Positions 1-9,076 are shown, counted from the first letter of the stretch. The stretch is 64,000 bases of DNA from Streptomyces platensis (GCF_008704855.1 NZ_CP023691.1:1426001-1490000), one strand, 5' to 3'. Made by a program: numbers and translations. Notes: generated from the sequence alone by a model not told the origin.

Positions 1-959
1 TTCCACCGCACCGGTGGCAGCATCGTCTCGGCTTCGGACTCCGTCACGAAGCGCCAGTCGCGCAACTCCGCGCCGGGCAGCTGTAGCTTGCTGATGCGGT
101 CGGGGGAGAGGGTGCCGCCGTCGTAAAGGAGGCGGAGGCCGCCGAAGGCGGGTGGGTGGGGGGCTTCCCAGTCGAGTACCAACAGGCGGAGGGCGCGGGG
201 GAGTTCGATGCCGAGTTCCTCGGCCACCTCTCGTACGCCGGCCTGGGCGGGAGCCTCGCCGCGTTCCACGACGCCGCCGGGGAATTCCCAGCCGGCCTTG
301 TAGGTGGGGTCGACGAGCAGGACCCGGTCCTGGTCGTCGAAGAGGAGGACGCCGGCGGCGAGGGTTTCGGCGGTCGGTTCGGGGGTCTGCACGATGTCGC
401 AGGTGCCGGCGCCGGTGCGGACGGCCTCGGCGACCTGCTCGGCGGCCTGCCGGGGCGTGAGCCGGGTGGTGTCGACGACGTGGGCGTCGCCGCGCAGCCA
501 TGGCAGGGCGTCGGCGTACGGCGCGAGGTGTTCCAGGCTCCACCGGCGGATCGACTCCTGGGCTTCGGGGGCGTCCGGGGTCTCCTCGCGGTGGGCCATC
601 CGCGCCCGCAGGATCGTTTCCTCGGCGTGCAGCAGGACATGTCGTACGGGTATCCGGCGGGCGGCGAGGGCGCCGAAGATCTCGTCGCGGTACTCCTGGC
701 GCAGCAGCGTCATCGGCGTCACGAGCGGGCCGGGTACTTCGGTGAGCAGGGCGGCGGCGGTGTCCACGACCATCCGACGCCAGGCCGGCAGGTCCTGATA
801 GTCGTCGATCTCCTCGAACCGCTTGGCGGGCAGCATCAACCGCAGTCCGCTGCCGAGGAGTTCGGGGTCATAGAGCGTGCTTCCGGGAAGCAGGTCGAGC
901 AATTCTTGAGCCGTAGTGGTCTTGCCCGCACCGAACGTGCCGTTCAGCCAGACGATCAC
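1..959 (-). CDS. P-loop ATPase/kinase fused to a NUDIX hydrolase (3' end cut by window)
   Basis: The protein starts at a GTG (959-957) and reads leftward off the window. Its N-terminus is a P-loop, VIVWLNGTFGAGKTTTAQ, typical of small AAA_33/zeta-like nucleotide or shikimate-type kinases. After about 200 residues comes a NUDIX domain whose box begins GWEFPGGVVERGE and continues into REVAEELGIE, giving the GX5EX7REUXEEXGU pattern. Fusions of this kind are found in actinobacteria and probably act on a nucleoside-diphosphate derivative in the cytoplasm. The substrate cannot be read from the sequence. The gene sits alone, with its promoter in the 350-bp gap to the right. The C-terminal end of the NUDIX domain is lost at the edge. 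Confidence 0.85.
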   Translation of the reverse strand, partial: MIVWLNGTFGAGKTTTAQELLDLLPGSTLYDPELLGSGLRLMLPAKRFEEIDDYQDLPAWRRMVVDTAAALLTEVPGPLVTPMTLLRQEYRDEIFGALAARRIPVRHVLLHAEETILRARMAHREETPDAPEAQESIRRWSLEHLAPYADALPWLRGDAHVVDTTRLTPRQAAEQVAEAVRTGAGTCDIVQTPEPTAETLAAGVLLFDDQDRVLLVDPTYKAGWEFPGGVVERGEAPAQAGVREVAEELGIELPRALRLLVLDWEAPHPPAFGGLRLLYDGGTLSPDRISKLQLPGAELRDWRFVTESEAETMLPPVRW

Positions 960-1309
960 GGTTTCCCCTCTTCCCTAGACCCCAGGTGAGTTGCCCGCAA
1001 CACCCTGCCACGGAAACGCTCGGGAACCAGGGGCCGCGCGCACGACCGGGAACGTTGCACATTCGACTATCGGCCCGGCCAGGGGACGTCGCTCACCCAT
1101 GGTCGTGCCGATCGAGAAATGCCGCGTGCGGCGGATGCCGGTCACCGTATCCGCCGCCGCGAAGCCCCCGGCTAACAAGCGCTCCCCCGCCCCTCCTGTA
1201 CCGAAACCCCCACCCGATAACGGGTTTTCGAACCGCCGCCGGCCTGCGGGGCGCCGCATATGACGGCGGCCCATCGTGGGGCCCGGCAGCCGGATCCGTA
1301 CGGTTCCCC
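960..1309. other. Intergenic region with the promoter side of the NUDIX-fusion gene
   Basis: This 350-bp stretch lies upstream of the leftward NUDIX-fusion gene and downstream of the leftward sugar-permease gene. Open frames here are short or have the wrong codon use, and I see no convincing gene. A weak stem (TGCGG/CCGCA near 1246-1259) follows the permease stop but lacks a U-run, so I do not call a terminator. Confidence 0.5.
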
Positions 1310-2227
1310 CTACCCCTTGCTCGCGCCGAGGGTCAGACCGGCGATGAAATGCCGCTGGAGGAGCAGGAAGACCAGGACCGTGGGCAGGGCGACGAGGACG
1401 GAGCCCGCGGCCAGCAGGTTGTAGTCCGTGAAGAATTCGCCGCGCAGGTTGTTGAGGGCCGAGGTGACCGGGAGTTTGTCGCCGTCGGAGAGGAAGACCA
1501 GGCCCCAGAGGAAATCGTTGTACATCCAGGTGAATTGCAGGGTGCCGAGGGCGGCGAGCGCGGGGCGGCACAGGGGAAGGGTGACCCGCCAGAACTGTGT
1601 CCAGACGCCGGCTCCGTCGACGATCGCGGCCTCCAGGATTTCCTGCGGCAGGGTGCGCATGAAATTGGCCAGGACGAAGACGCAGAAGCCGAGTTGGAAA
1701 GCGGTCTGGACGGCGATGACGGCCCAGAGGGAGTCGTACATCGTCAGGGAGTCGGACATCCAGTACGGCAGCGGAATCTTGTTGAACAGGACATAGAGCG
1801 GGGTGACGATCACCTGTTGGGGCAACAGATTCCCGGCGGTGAAGACCATCAGCAGGAGGATGCCGCCGCGCATCCGCAGCCGGGACACGGCGAAGGCCAC
1901 GAACGAGGCCAGGAAGAGCGTGAGCAGCACGCCGGGGACGGCGATGAGCAGCGAGTTCAGAAAGTATTTGCTCATCCCGGAGTCGATGAAGGCCTGCCGG
2001 TAGTAATCGAAGGAGAGCCGGCGGGGGAAGGAGAAGTAGCCGTATTGCGCGGTTTCTTCGTAGGGGCGCAGCGAGGCATAGACGGCCAGCAGCAAGGGGG
2101 CGAGGAAGGCGAGGGAGACGGCGCCCAGGAAGAGGTGGATGCCGAATCGGCCGCGGCGGCGTGTCGGTGCCGGAGCCGTGGGTTCCGGCCGGAGGGTGGG
2201 CGGCGCGGTGGTGGCGGAGGCGGTCAT
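1310..2227 (-). CDS. Carbohydrate ABC transporter permease (MalG type)
   Basis: This 305-residue inner-membrane permease belongs to the carbohydrate-uptake-1 family. It has about six hydrophobic segments and a C-terminal cytoplasmic EAA loop (EILEAAIVDGAGVWTQFWRV) that docks an ATPase subunit. The N-terminal 25 residues are a Pro/Thr-rich cytoplasmic tail. Its ATG overlaps the stop of the upstream permease by 4 bp, so the two are translationally coupled. It is the last gene of the binding protein-MalF-MalG operon. No ATPase gene accompanies it, which fits Streptomyces practice of sharing MsiK among sugar importers. The divergent alpha-galactosidase points to alpha-galactosides (melibiose or raffinose type) as substrate; this is inferred. 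Confidence 0.93.
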   Translation of the reverse strand: MTASATTAPPTLRPEPTAPAPTRRRGRFGIHLFLGAVSLAFLAPLLLAVYASLRPYEETAQYGYFSFPRRLSFDYYRQAFIDSGMSKYFLNSLLIAVPGVLLTLFLASFVAFAVSRLRMRGGILLLMVFTAGNLLPQQVIVTPLYVLFNKIPLPYWMSDSLTMYDSLWAVIAVQTAFQLGFCVFVLANFMRTLPQEILEAAIVDGAGVWTQFWRVTLPLCRPALAALGTLQFTWMYNDFLWGLVFLSDGDKLPVTSALNNLRGEFFTDYNLLAAGSVLVALPTVLVFLLLQRHFIAGLTLGASKG

Positions 2228-3183
2228 CGTCGGCGCTCCCCTCGGAGTTCCTGGACGAGATAGGTCACGATGAATCCCAGGGAGACCAGCAGCAGGACGA
2301 CGGCGAGCGCCGAGCCGAATCCGATGCGGCTCGCCTCGCCGATGATGTTGTCGGTGACGAGCACGGACAGCAGCTCCAGTCCGTTGCGGCCCTTGTTGAC
2401 GGCGTAGACGATGTCGAAGGCCCGCAGCGATTCGATGACGGTGATGACGCCGACAATGACGTTCACCGGGCGCAGGGTGGGAAGGACGACCCGGAAGAAT
2501 GTCTGGCGTGCACTGGCGCCGTCAAGAGCGGCGGCCTCTTTGAGGCCGGGGTCGACGGATTTCAGTCCGGCGAGATAGAGGATCATGACATAGCCGGTGT
2601 GCCGCCAGCCGGCGGCCAGCAGCACCATCCAGATATTGAGCCCGGGATTTCCCAGCCAGTCGGTGGGATTTTTGCTGCCGAGGACCGCGTTCAGTGCGCC
2701 CTGGTCCCGGGAGAGGATCAGCTGGGCGATAAAGCCGACGACGGCGAGCGAGAGCACCACCGGCATATAGAGCGTCGACTGGTAGAAACGGCTGAAGCGG
2801 ACGCCGCGGTCGATGAGGACGGCGAGCAGCAGGCCGAAGGGGGCCGCGAGCAGCCCCAGGAAGGCCAGCCACAGCAGATTGTGGCGGACCGCCGGCCAGA
2901 ACTGCGGATAGCCGGTGAAGAGGTGGTCGTAATTGTTGAGACCGGCCCACCGGATATCGCCGATACCGTCCCAGGTGGTGAAGGACAGTCCGACGGAGGC
3001 GAATGTCGGGCCCCAGATCAGGGCGAGGTCGAGCAGGATCGGCAGGCCCAGCAGCACGCCCAGGACGAGGCGGTCGCGGCGGGTGTACCGGCGCGGCCCC
3101 GGTCGCCGGGCGCGCCGTGCGCGGAGGTTCGGCACGGCGATTCGCTCCCCGTCTTTCACGGTGGCCATTCGGCGGGGTCTCAC
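2224..3183 (-). CDS. Carbohydrate ABC transporter permease (MalF type)
   Basis: This 319-residue permease partners the MalG-type protein. It has a basic N-terminus, six predicted membrane spans and an EAA loop (GLKEAAALDGASARQTFFRVVLPTLRP, given here in part as LKEAAALDGA). The GTG at 3183 overlaps the stop of the binding-protein gene by 4 bp (GTGA), supporting this start. An ATG at 3168 is an alternative. The gene is the middle one of a three-gene operon. Together with the MalG-type subunit it should form the membrane channel of a sugar importer energised by a separately encoded ATPase. Confidence 0.93.
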   Translation of the reverse strand: MRPRRMATVKDGERIAVPNLRARRARRPGPRRYTRRDRLVLGVLLGLPILLDLALIWGPTFASVGLSFTTWDGIGDIRWAGLNNYDHLFTGYPQFWPAVRHNLLWLAFLGLLAAPFGLLLAVLIDRGVRFSRFYQSTLYMPVVLSLAVVGFIAQLILSRDQGALNAVLGSKNPTDWLGNPGLNIWMVLLAAGWRHTGYVMILYLAGLKSVDPGLKEAAALDGASARQTFFRVVLPTLRPVNVIVGVITVIESLRAFDIVYAVNKGRNGLELLSVLVTDNIIGEASRIGFGSALAVVLLLVSLGFIVTYLVQELRGERRR

Positions 3184-4493
3184 GTCGCGGAGAAGATCTG
3201 CTTCTTCTGGCGTTCGATGTCGTTCACCAGTCCGTCGATGTCATCCGGCTTGTTGAGGAACTGCTGGATCGCCTGAATCATCACGGTCGAGGCGAAATCG
3301 GGCCGGGTGTCGCGGTCCAGGAACTGCGATATCTGCCGGGCGCCCGAGACGAGTTGGACGGCCTTCTTCTGGAGCGGGGTGTAGGCGGCGGTGTCGGCGC
3401 CGCTGTTGACCGCGACGTTGTTGGGGTCGGACTTGAGGTAGCTGTCCTCCGCCTGAGGGGTGGCGAGGAACTTCAGCAGCTCTTTCGCCCCGTCCCTGTC
3501 CTTGGCCTTCTTCGACATCAGAAATCCGTCGATCGGCGCCTCGACCGCGTCCTGTCCGTGGGCCGGGTCGATCTCCGGGAAGGGGAAGAAGTCCAGGTCC
3601 TCCCGGTCGGCGGCGCTGAACTGCTGGCCGGGGTGCGGCAGTCCGAGCACCGTCATACCGGCCTTCTTCTGCGCGAGGGTCTGTGCGGCCTCCTGCCACG
3701 TACGGCCGTTGGCGCCCTGCTGGTGATAGGGCAACAGGCCGCGCCACAGGTCGAATACCTGCTTCACCTGCGGGCTGTTCCAGGATTTCTCGCCGCGCAG
3801 CAGCGCGATATGGAAGTCGTAGCCGTTGGCGCGCATATTGAGGTAGTCGAAGGTGCCCATGGCCGGCCAGCCGTCCTTGTCGCCGAAGGCGAACGGCACC
3901 AGACCGTCCTTCTGCATCTGCTGGGCGAGCGCCCGGTACTGGTCAAAGGTCTTGGGGATGTCGTATCCCCGCTCCCGGAAGACGCTCTTCCGGTGGAAGA
4001 CGGCCCAGGGATAGTAGTAGTACGGCACCAGATACTGCTTGCCGTCCAGGCCCGTCGACTGCTTCTTCAGTGCCTCGGAGAATCCGTCGAAATCCCGCCA
4101 CAGGTCGCTGATGTCGGAGAGCAGTCCCTTCTGTGCGAAGTACTGCATACGGTTGCCGGCGAACCACATGAAGACATCGTCCGGGGTGCCCTGGAGGTAG
4201 CGGTTGATGTTCTCCTGGAAGTTCTCGTGATTGACGGTATTGACCCGCACCGTCTTCTTGGACTTCTTCTCGTACGCCGTGAAGGCCGCGGCGAAGGCCT
4301 TCTTCGGTACGGGGTCCGAGGCGTTGGACCCCATCGTGACGCCGCCGGGGCCGCTGCTGCAGGCGGCGAGCACGGACGGGAGGGCCACCGCCCCCGCGCC
4401 GACCGCCGCGCCCCGCAGCAGTGTCCGGCGGGACATCGGACGTCCTGCCACTTCCCCATGTGCAGTCGAGCCGCTGAACGTTGACGGGACCAT
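3180..4493 (-). CDS. Extracellular sugar-binding lipoprotein of the ABC transporter
   Basis: This is a family-1 solute-binding protein of 437 residues. The start is ATG 4493, preceded by a strong GGAGG ribosome site; the frame is open further upstream but has no comparable site. A twin-arginine motif (S-R-R-T-L-L, residues 21-26) leads into a hydrophobic stretch and lipobox LAAC with the lipidated Cys at 45, so export as a Tat lipoprotein is likely. The mature part has the YYYYPWAVFHRKSVF-type hinge strand of sugar-binding proteins. It is first in the operon with two permeases and diverges from a GH27 alpha-galactosidase, suggesting capture of alpha-galactosides released outside the cell. Confidence 0.92.
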   Translation of the reverse strand: MVPSTFSGSTAHGEVAGRPMSRRTLLRGAAVGAGAVALPSVLAACSSGPGGVTMGSNASDPVPKKAFAAAFTAYEKKSKKTVRVNTVNHENFQENINRYLQGTPDDVFMWFAGNRMQYFAQKGLLSDISDLWRDFDGFSEALKKQSTGLDGKQYLVPYYYYPWAVFHRKSVFRERGYDIPKTFDQYRALAQQMQKDGLVPFAFGDKDGWPAMGTFDYLNMRANGYDFHIALLRGEKSWNSPQVKQVFDLWRGLLPYHQQGANGRTWQEAAQTLAQKKAGMTVLGLPHPGQQFSAADREDLDFFPFPEIDPAHGQDAVEAPIDGFLMSKKAKDRDGAKELLKFLATPQAEDSYLKSDPNNVAVNSGADTAAYTPLQKKAVQLVSGARQISQFLDRDTRPDFASTVMIQAIQQFLNKPDDIDGLVNDIERQKKQIFSAT

Positions 4494-4705
4494 ATCCCCC
4501 TCCTCAGGGGTGGAACCAAACAGAAACGAACGCGAGTGGTGGGATCTCACTCTGAACGGCACGGCGCGTCAAGGGTTTTGGCAGGCGGAGCAGGAACCGT
4601 TACCGCTCCTCTTCCAACAGACTCCAACAAGCCCTACCGTAAACACTCGCCAGTGACCGGTACATGCCCCCACCACACCTCTCGTGAAGACGGAGGACGC
4701 GAAGC
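4494..4705. promoter_or_regulatory. Divergent promoter region between sugar ABC operon and alpha-galactosidase
   Basis: This 212-bp gap must hold both divergent promoters. An imperfect dyad GGAACCGTTACC (4593-4604) has the CG centre typical of LacI-family operators. It does not match the perfect dyad upstream of the nearby LacI gene, so its role is only a suggestion. Confidence 0.4.
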
Positions 4706-6781
4706 ATGCGCGTTCATATCGGCACCACCCACCGGCGAGGACGCCGAAGAATCGTCGGAGCGCTGTCCGCCGCGCTGCTGTGCACGGCAGGGGTGACCGC
4801 CCTGCCCGCCACCGCCCGGACACCCGACGCCCCGGCCCCCGGCGCCGCCCCCGCCGCCCGTACCGCCGGGGCCGCGCCGGCCCCCCGGCTTCCCGGCGGG
4901 CTCGCCAAGACGCCCCCGATGGGCTTCAACAACTGGAACTCCACCCACTGCCGGGCGGAGTTCAACGAGGAGATGGTCAAGGGCATCGCCGACCTCTTCG
5001 TCACCAAAGGCCTCAAGGACGCCGGCTACCGGTACGTCAATCTCGACGACTGCTGGGCGCTGCCCACCCGCGACGTGCACGGCAAGCTCGTACCGGATCC
5101 GCAGCGCTTCCCGCACGGCATCAAGGCGGTGGCCGACTACGTCCACGCCAAGGGCCTGAAATTCGGCATCTACACGAGCGCCGGCATCAAAACCTGCAAC
5201 CCGGCCGGGTTCCCCGGCGGCCTGGGCCATGAGAAGTCCGACGCCCAGCAGTTCGCGGACTGGGGCGTGGACTACCTCAAGTACGACAACTGCAACAACA
5301 TGGGAGTGGACGCCCAGCAGCGGTACCGCACCATGCGGGACGCCCTCAAGGCCACCGGGCGGCCCATCGTCTACAGCATCTGCGAATGGGGCGAGAACAA
5401 GCCCTGGGAGTGGGCGTCGGACGTAGGGCATCTGTGGCGCACGACCGGCGACATCAGTGACTCGTGGTCGAGCATGCTCGCCATCGCGAAGCAGAATCTG
5501 CCGCTCGCCGCGCACGCCGGGCCCGGGCACTGGAACGACCCGGACATGCTGGAGGTCGGCAACGGCGGAATGACGGACACCGAGTACCGCAGCCACTTCT
5601 CCCTGTGGTCGATGATGGCCGCCCCGCTGCTGATCGGGTCCGATCTGCGCAAGGCGACCCCGGAGACGTTCGAGATCCTGGCCAACAAGGACCTCATCGC
5701 CATCGACCAGGACACCCTGGGCAAGCAGGCCACCGTGCTGAAGTCCGAGGACGGCCGCTGGACGGTGGTCCGGCAACTGGCCAACGGGGACCGGGCGGTG
5801 GCGCTGTTCAACGAGACCGGCCGGCCGCAGCGGATCTCCACCACGGCCAAGGACATCGGTCTGCCGCAGGCCGGCGGCTACCGGCTGCGCGACCTGTGGC
5901 AGCACCGGGACACCCACACCACGGGCACCGTCTCCGCGACCGTCCCGGCGCACGGCACCACCGTCTACCGGGTCTCCGCCGACCCGCGCTGGGCCACCTA
6001 CCCGCCGGCCGTCGAGACCGGCACCGACCGTACGCCGCTGGTCGAGGCCGGCACCGCCGCGGGACTCAGCTCCACCGTCCGCAACCTGGGCGGCACCCCC
6101 GCCAAGCGCCTCACGGTGACGCTCAAGGCCCCGCGGGGCTGGCGGGTCCAGGCCACCTCGCCCGCGTCGGCCCGCGCCCTGCCCGGCGGCCGTACCCTCC
6201 GCACCAGCTGGCGGATCACCGCACCGGCCGGCACCGCGCCCGGTGCCTACGCCCTGCCGCTGACCGCCGACTACCGCTCACCGCGCGGCGAGCGCAGCAC
6301 CGCCACCCTGCCCGGCACGGCCCATGTCGTGGTGCCCCCGCCGTCCGGGACCGCGGACGCCGCCGCACTGCCCTGGCTCACCGCCGCCAACGGCTGGGGC
6401 CCGGTGGAGAAGAACACCAGCGTCGGGGAAGACGGGGCCGGGGACGGCCGGCCGCTCAGCATCGGCGGCACCGGCTTCGCGAAGGGCCTCGGGGTACACG
6501 CCGCCAGCGAGGTGAGCTTCTACACGGGCGGGCGGTGCTCCGTGTTCAGCGCCCGGGCCGGAATCGACGACGAGGCGGGCGACCGTGGCTCGGTGGACTT
6601 CGAGGTGTGGGCCGACGGCAAGCGGGTCGCCCGGATCGCCGGGGTGACCGGCGCGGATTCCGCCCGGGCCATCAGCGCCCCGGTCTCCGGTGCACAGACC
6701 GTCCGGCTGCTCGTGACCGACGGCGGGGACGGTATCGACTACGACCACGCCGACTGGGCGGACGCCACGTTCAGCTGCTGA
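4706..6781 (+). CDS. Secreted GH27 alpha-galactosidase with NPCBM domain
   Basis: This 691-residue secreted enzyme hydrolyses terminal alpha-galactosyl residues. Order of parts: signal peptide (about 1-38, basic start then LCTAGVTALPATA), GH27 barrel starting PPMGFNNWN (70-77), a beta domain, an NEW3-like Ig domain (about 425-540), and an NPCBM carbohydrate-binding domain at the end. The catalytic nucleophile is Asp194 in YLKYDNCNN and the acid/base is Asp252 in DISDSW. A GGAGG site lies about 10 bp before the ATG. It diverges from a sugar ABC operon that probably imports its products, and a sugar kinase and LacI regulator follow. Family and catalytic residues are clear; natural substrate is inferred. 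Confidence 0.95.
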   Translation: MRVHIGTTHRRGRRRIVGALSAALLCTAGVTALPATARTPDAPAPGAAPAARTAGAAPAPRLPGGLAKTPPMGFNNWNSTHCRAEFNEEMVKGIADLFVTKGLKDAGYRYVNLDDCWALPTRDVHGKLVPDPQRFPHGIKAVADYVHAKGLKFGIYTSAGIKTCNPAGFPGGLGHEKSDAQQFADWGVDYLKYDNCNNMGVDAQQRYRTMRDALKATGRPIVYSICEWGENKPWEWASDVGHLWRTTGDISDSWSSMLAIAKQNLPLAAHAGPGHWNDPDMLEVGNGGMTDTEYRSHFSLWSMMAAPLLIGSDLRKATPETFEILANKDLIAIDQDTLGKQATVLKSEDGRWTVVRQLANGDRAVALFNETGRPQRISTTAKDIGLPQAGGYRLRDLWQHRDTHTTGTVSATVPAHGTTVYRVSADPRWATYPPAVETGTDRTPLVEAGTAAGLSSTVRNLGGTPAKRLTVTLKAPRGWRVQATSPASARALPGGRTLRTSWRITAPAGTAPGAYALPLTADYRSPRGERSTATLPGTAHVVVPPPSGTADAAALPWLTAANGWGPVEKNTSVGEDGAGDGRPLSIGGTGFAKGLGVHAASEVSFYTGGRCSVFSARAGIDDEAGDRGSVDFEVWADGKRVARIAGVTGADSARAISAPVSGAQTVRLLVTDGGDGIDYDHADWADATFSC

Positions 6782-6792
6782 GCGGCACATGC

Positions 6793-6823
6793 TGCCGGGC
6801 GGGCCCCCTGGGTCCGCCCGGCA
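6793..6823. terminator. Hairpin terminator between alpha-galactosidase and ROK kinase
   Basis: TGCCGGGCGG (6793-6802) pairs with CCGCCCGGCA (6814-6823). GCCC/GGGT inside extends the stem to 14 pairs around a CCT loop. It lies just after the alpha-galactosidase stop, between convergent genes, so it may work both ways. Confidence 0.75.
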
Positions 6824-6938
6824 CCCGGACCGCGTCCCGGGCTGTCAGCAGATGGGCAGCCCGGGACCGGTGGTCGTTCTCCCCGCCCTTGAGATGGACG
6901 ACGCTGCACCAAGGGGCGCGCGGGGGCCCGTGGTGACG

Positions 6939-7892
6939 TCAGGGCGTGGGGACGAAGGCATCGAGGCGGGACTGTTGTGCGGCGGCCGCGGCGCCCACCA
7001 CCCCGGCGTCCGTGCCCATTTGGGCGGGTACGACCGTCAGGCCCGACACGAACGACAGCGTCGCGTAGTCCCGCAGAGCCGCGCGCAGCGGGCGGAAGAG
7101 GACCTCCCCCGCGCCCGCGACCCCGCCGCCGATGACCGCGATATCGATCTCGACGAGCGTGGCGGTGGCGGCGATCCCGGCGGCCAGCGCCCGGGCCGCT
7201 CGCTCGAAAGAGCGCAGGGCGACCGGGTCACCGGCGTGTGCGGCGGCGGCGACGCCGGCCGCGCTGGTGTCACCGTCGGGGCCCGGCTGCCAGCCGTGGG
7301 CCAGCGCCCGGCGGGCGATGTTGGGGCCGCTGGCGATCCGCTCGACACAGCCGCGGGACCCGCACGGGCAGGGGTCCCCGTCGACATCGACGCTGATGTG
7401 GCCGATGTGGCCGGCGTTTCCCGTGGGCCCCGGGTGCAGCCGGCCGTTGAGGACCAGCCCGCCGCCGACCCCGGTGGACACCACCATGCAGAGGGCGTTG
7501 GCGTGGCCCCGTGCGGCGCCCTGCCAGTGCTCGGCCGCGGTCATCGCGACGCCGTCACCGACCAGGACGACGGGACGCTCCCCGACGAGCGCCCGCACTC
7601 CGGCGACGAGCGGGAAGTCGCGCCAGCCGGGGATGTTGACCGGGCTGACGGTGCCGGTGGCGGCGTCCACCGGGCCCGCGCTGCCGATTCCGACGGCCGC
7701 CACCCGGACCCAGTCCGGCGCCGCCGCCAGCTCGCCGAGCACCTCGGCCACCGCGCGCATCACCGTCGCCCCGTCCTTGTCGGCGGGGGTGGGCCGGGCG
7801 GCCCGTACGAGCAGTCTGCCGCGGGGGTCCACCAGAGCGCCGGCGATCTTGGTGCCGCCGATGTCCAAGGCTGCGCTGAGGTCCGTCTGCAT
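6939..7892 (-). CDS. ROK-family sugar kinase (glucokinase-like)
   Basis: This 317-residue cytoplasmic kinase has the N-terminal phosphate loop ALDIGGTKIAGALVD and the ROK zinc signature C-P-C-G-S-R-G-C-V-E, preceded by the GNAGHIGHISV substrate motif. No N-terminal DNA-binding domain is present, so it is an enzyme rather than a ROK repressor. The start is ATG 7892, with AGGAG upstream; an in-frame extension to 7973 would run through the promoter dyad. It diverges from a LacI regulator. A role in phosphorylating glucose or galactose released by the neighbouring alpha-galactosidase system is plausible, but specificity cannot be read directly. Confidence 0.9.
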   Translation of the reverse strand: MQTDLSAALDIGGTKIAGALVDPRGRLLVRAARPTPADKDGATVMRAVAEVLGELAAAPDWVRVAAVGIGSAGPVDAATGTVSPVNIPGWRDFPLVAGVRALVGERPVVLVGDGVAMTAAEHWQGAARGHANALCMVVSTGVGGGLVLNGRLHPGPTGNAGHIGHISVDVDGDPCPCGSRGCVERIASGPNIARRALAHGWQPGPDGDTSAAGVAAAAHAGDPVALRSFERAARALAAGIAATATLVEIDIAVIGGGVAGAGEVLFRPLRAALRDYATLSFVSGLTVVPAQMGTDAGVVGAAAAAQQSRLDAFVPTP

Positions 7893-7966
7893 CGGTGTGG
7901 AATCTCCTGGTGGGGCCCGGGGGCCGAGCGTACCGGCCCGGCGTGAGAACGCCAGTCTTCCCGCCA

Positions 7967-7993
7967 TTGACAACGTTGTCTAGGGGCTATGCT
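7967..7993 (+). promoter_or_regulatory. LacI-gene promoter with overlapping 12-bp perfect dyad operator
   Basis: A -35-like TTGACA (7967-7972) and -10-like TATGCT (7988-7993) are separated by 15 bp. The perfect palindrome GACAACGTTGTC (7969-7980) overlaps the -35 and has the central CG of LacI-family operators. Its place between the ROK gene and the LacI gene suggests autoregulation and control of the kinase. Confidence 0.65.
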
Positions 7994-8035
7994 CGACGCC
8001 ACACGCCGATGCCGACAGAATCAGGACCGCACACC

Positions 8036-9076
8036 GTGAGCGACACCGCGCGGGGCACGTCCCGCCGCTATGGCACCCGGCCCACGATGAAGGATGTCGC
8101 AGCGCGCGCGGGGGTCGGCCTCAAGACGGTCTCCCGTGTGGTCAACGGCGAGCCAGGGGTCACCCCGGACACCGAACGCCGCGTCCAGGAGGCCATCACG
8201 GCCCTCGGATTCCGCCGTAACGACTCCGCCCGGATTCTGCGCAAAGGACGCACCGCCAGCATCGGCCTGGTGCTGGAGGATCTCGCCGACCCCTTCTACG
8301 GACCGCTCAACCGCGCCGTCGAGGAAGTCGCCCGCAGCCACGGTGCCCTGCTGATCAACGGCTCCAGCGCCGAGGACCCGGCCCGCGAACAGGAGTTGGT
8401 GCTCGCCCTGTGTGCCCGGCGGGTGGACGGCCTGGTCATCATCCCGGCCGCGGACGACCACCGGTATCTGGCACCGGAGATCGCGGCCGGCATAGCCACC
8501 GTCTTCGTCGACCGCCCGGCCGGCCGCATCGACGCCGATGTCGTTCTCTCCGACAGCTTCGGCGGCGCCCAGGACGCGGTGGCCCATCTCATCGCGCACG
8601 GCCACCGCCGGATCGGTTTCATCGGCGACCAGCCCCGGATCCACACCGCCCATGAGCGGCTGCGCGGCTACCGTACGGCAATGGCCGCCGCCGGCCTGCC
8701 CGTTGACGAGTCCTGGGTCTCCCTCGGCCCGACCGCGCCGGAGCGGGTGCGGTCCGCCGCCACCACCATGCTGGCCGGCCCGCAGCCGGTGACCGCACTG
8801 TTCGCGGGCAACAACCGCGTCACCGTCACGGCGGTGCGGGTGCTCGCCGGCCACCCGCGCCCGGTCGCCCTCGTGGGCTTCGACGACTTCGAGCTCGCCG
8901 ATCTGGTCAGCCCCGCCATCACCGTCGTCGCCCAGGACGCCGCACGACTCGGCCGTACGGCGGCGCAGCTGCTCTTCCGCCGGCTCGACGGCGCCGATGA
9001 CGCCCCCCGCCGGAGGGAGATACCCACCCGGCTGATCCCCCGCGGCTCGGGCGAGATCCCGCCTGCGGAGAGCTGA
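8036..9076 (+). CDS. LacI-family transcriptional regulator
   Basis: This is a 346-residue sugar-responsive repressor. The N-terminal helix-turn-helix reads TMKDVAARAGVGLKTVSRVV, followed by the hinge helix and a periplasmic-binding-protein-like effector domain (SIGLVLEDLADPFYGPL onward). I chose GTG 8036 because AGGA precedes it by about 10 bp. ATG 8009, 9 bp after the predicted transcript start, is a possible leaderless alternative. The perfect dyad upstream suggests it represses itself and the divergent ROK kinase. Control of the alpha-galactoside genes is likely from position but not shown. Confidence 0.92.
   Translation: MSDTARGTSRRYGTRPTMKDVAARAGVGLKTVSRVVNGEPGVTPDTERRVQEAITALGFRRNDSARILRKGRTASIGLVLEDLADPFYGPLNRAVEEVARSHGALLINGSSAEDPAREQELVLALCARRVDGLVIIPAADDHRYLAPEIAAGIATVFVDRPAGRIDADVVLSDSFGGAQDAVAHLIAHGHRRIGFIGDQPRIHTAHERLRGYRTAMAAAGLPVDESWVSLGPTAPERVRSAATTMLAGPQPVTALFAGNNRVTVTAVRVLAGHPRPVALVGFDDFELADLVSPAITVVAQDAARLGRTAAQLLFRRLDGADDAPRRREIPTRLIPRGSGEIPPAES

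Noticed and set aside
986..2263. 425-codon rightward frame opposite the sugar permease
   Set aside because: Glu/Gly/Gln-rich antisense shadow of a clear membrane protein with a coupled operon start.
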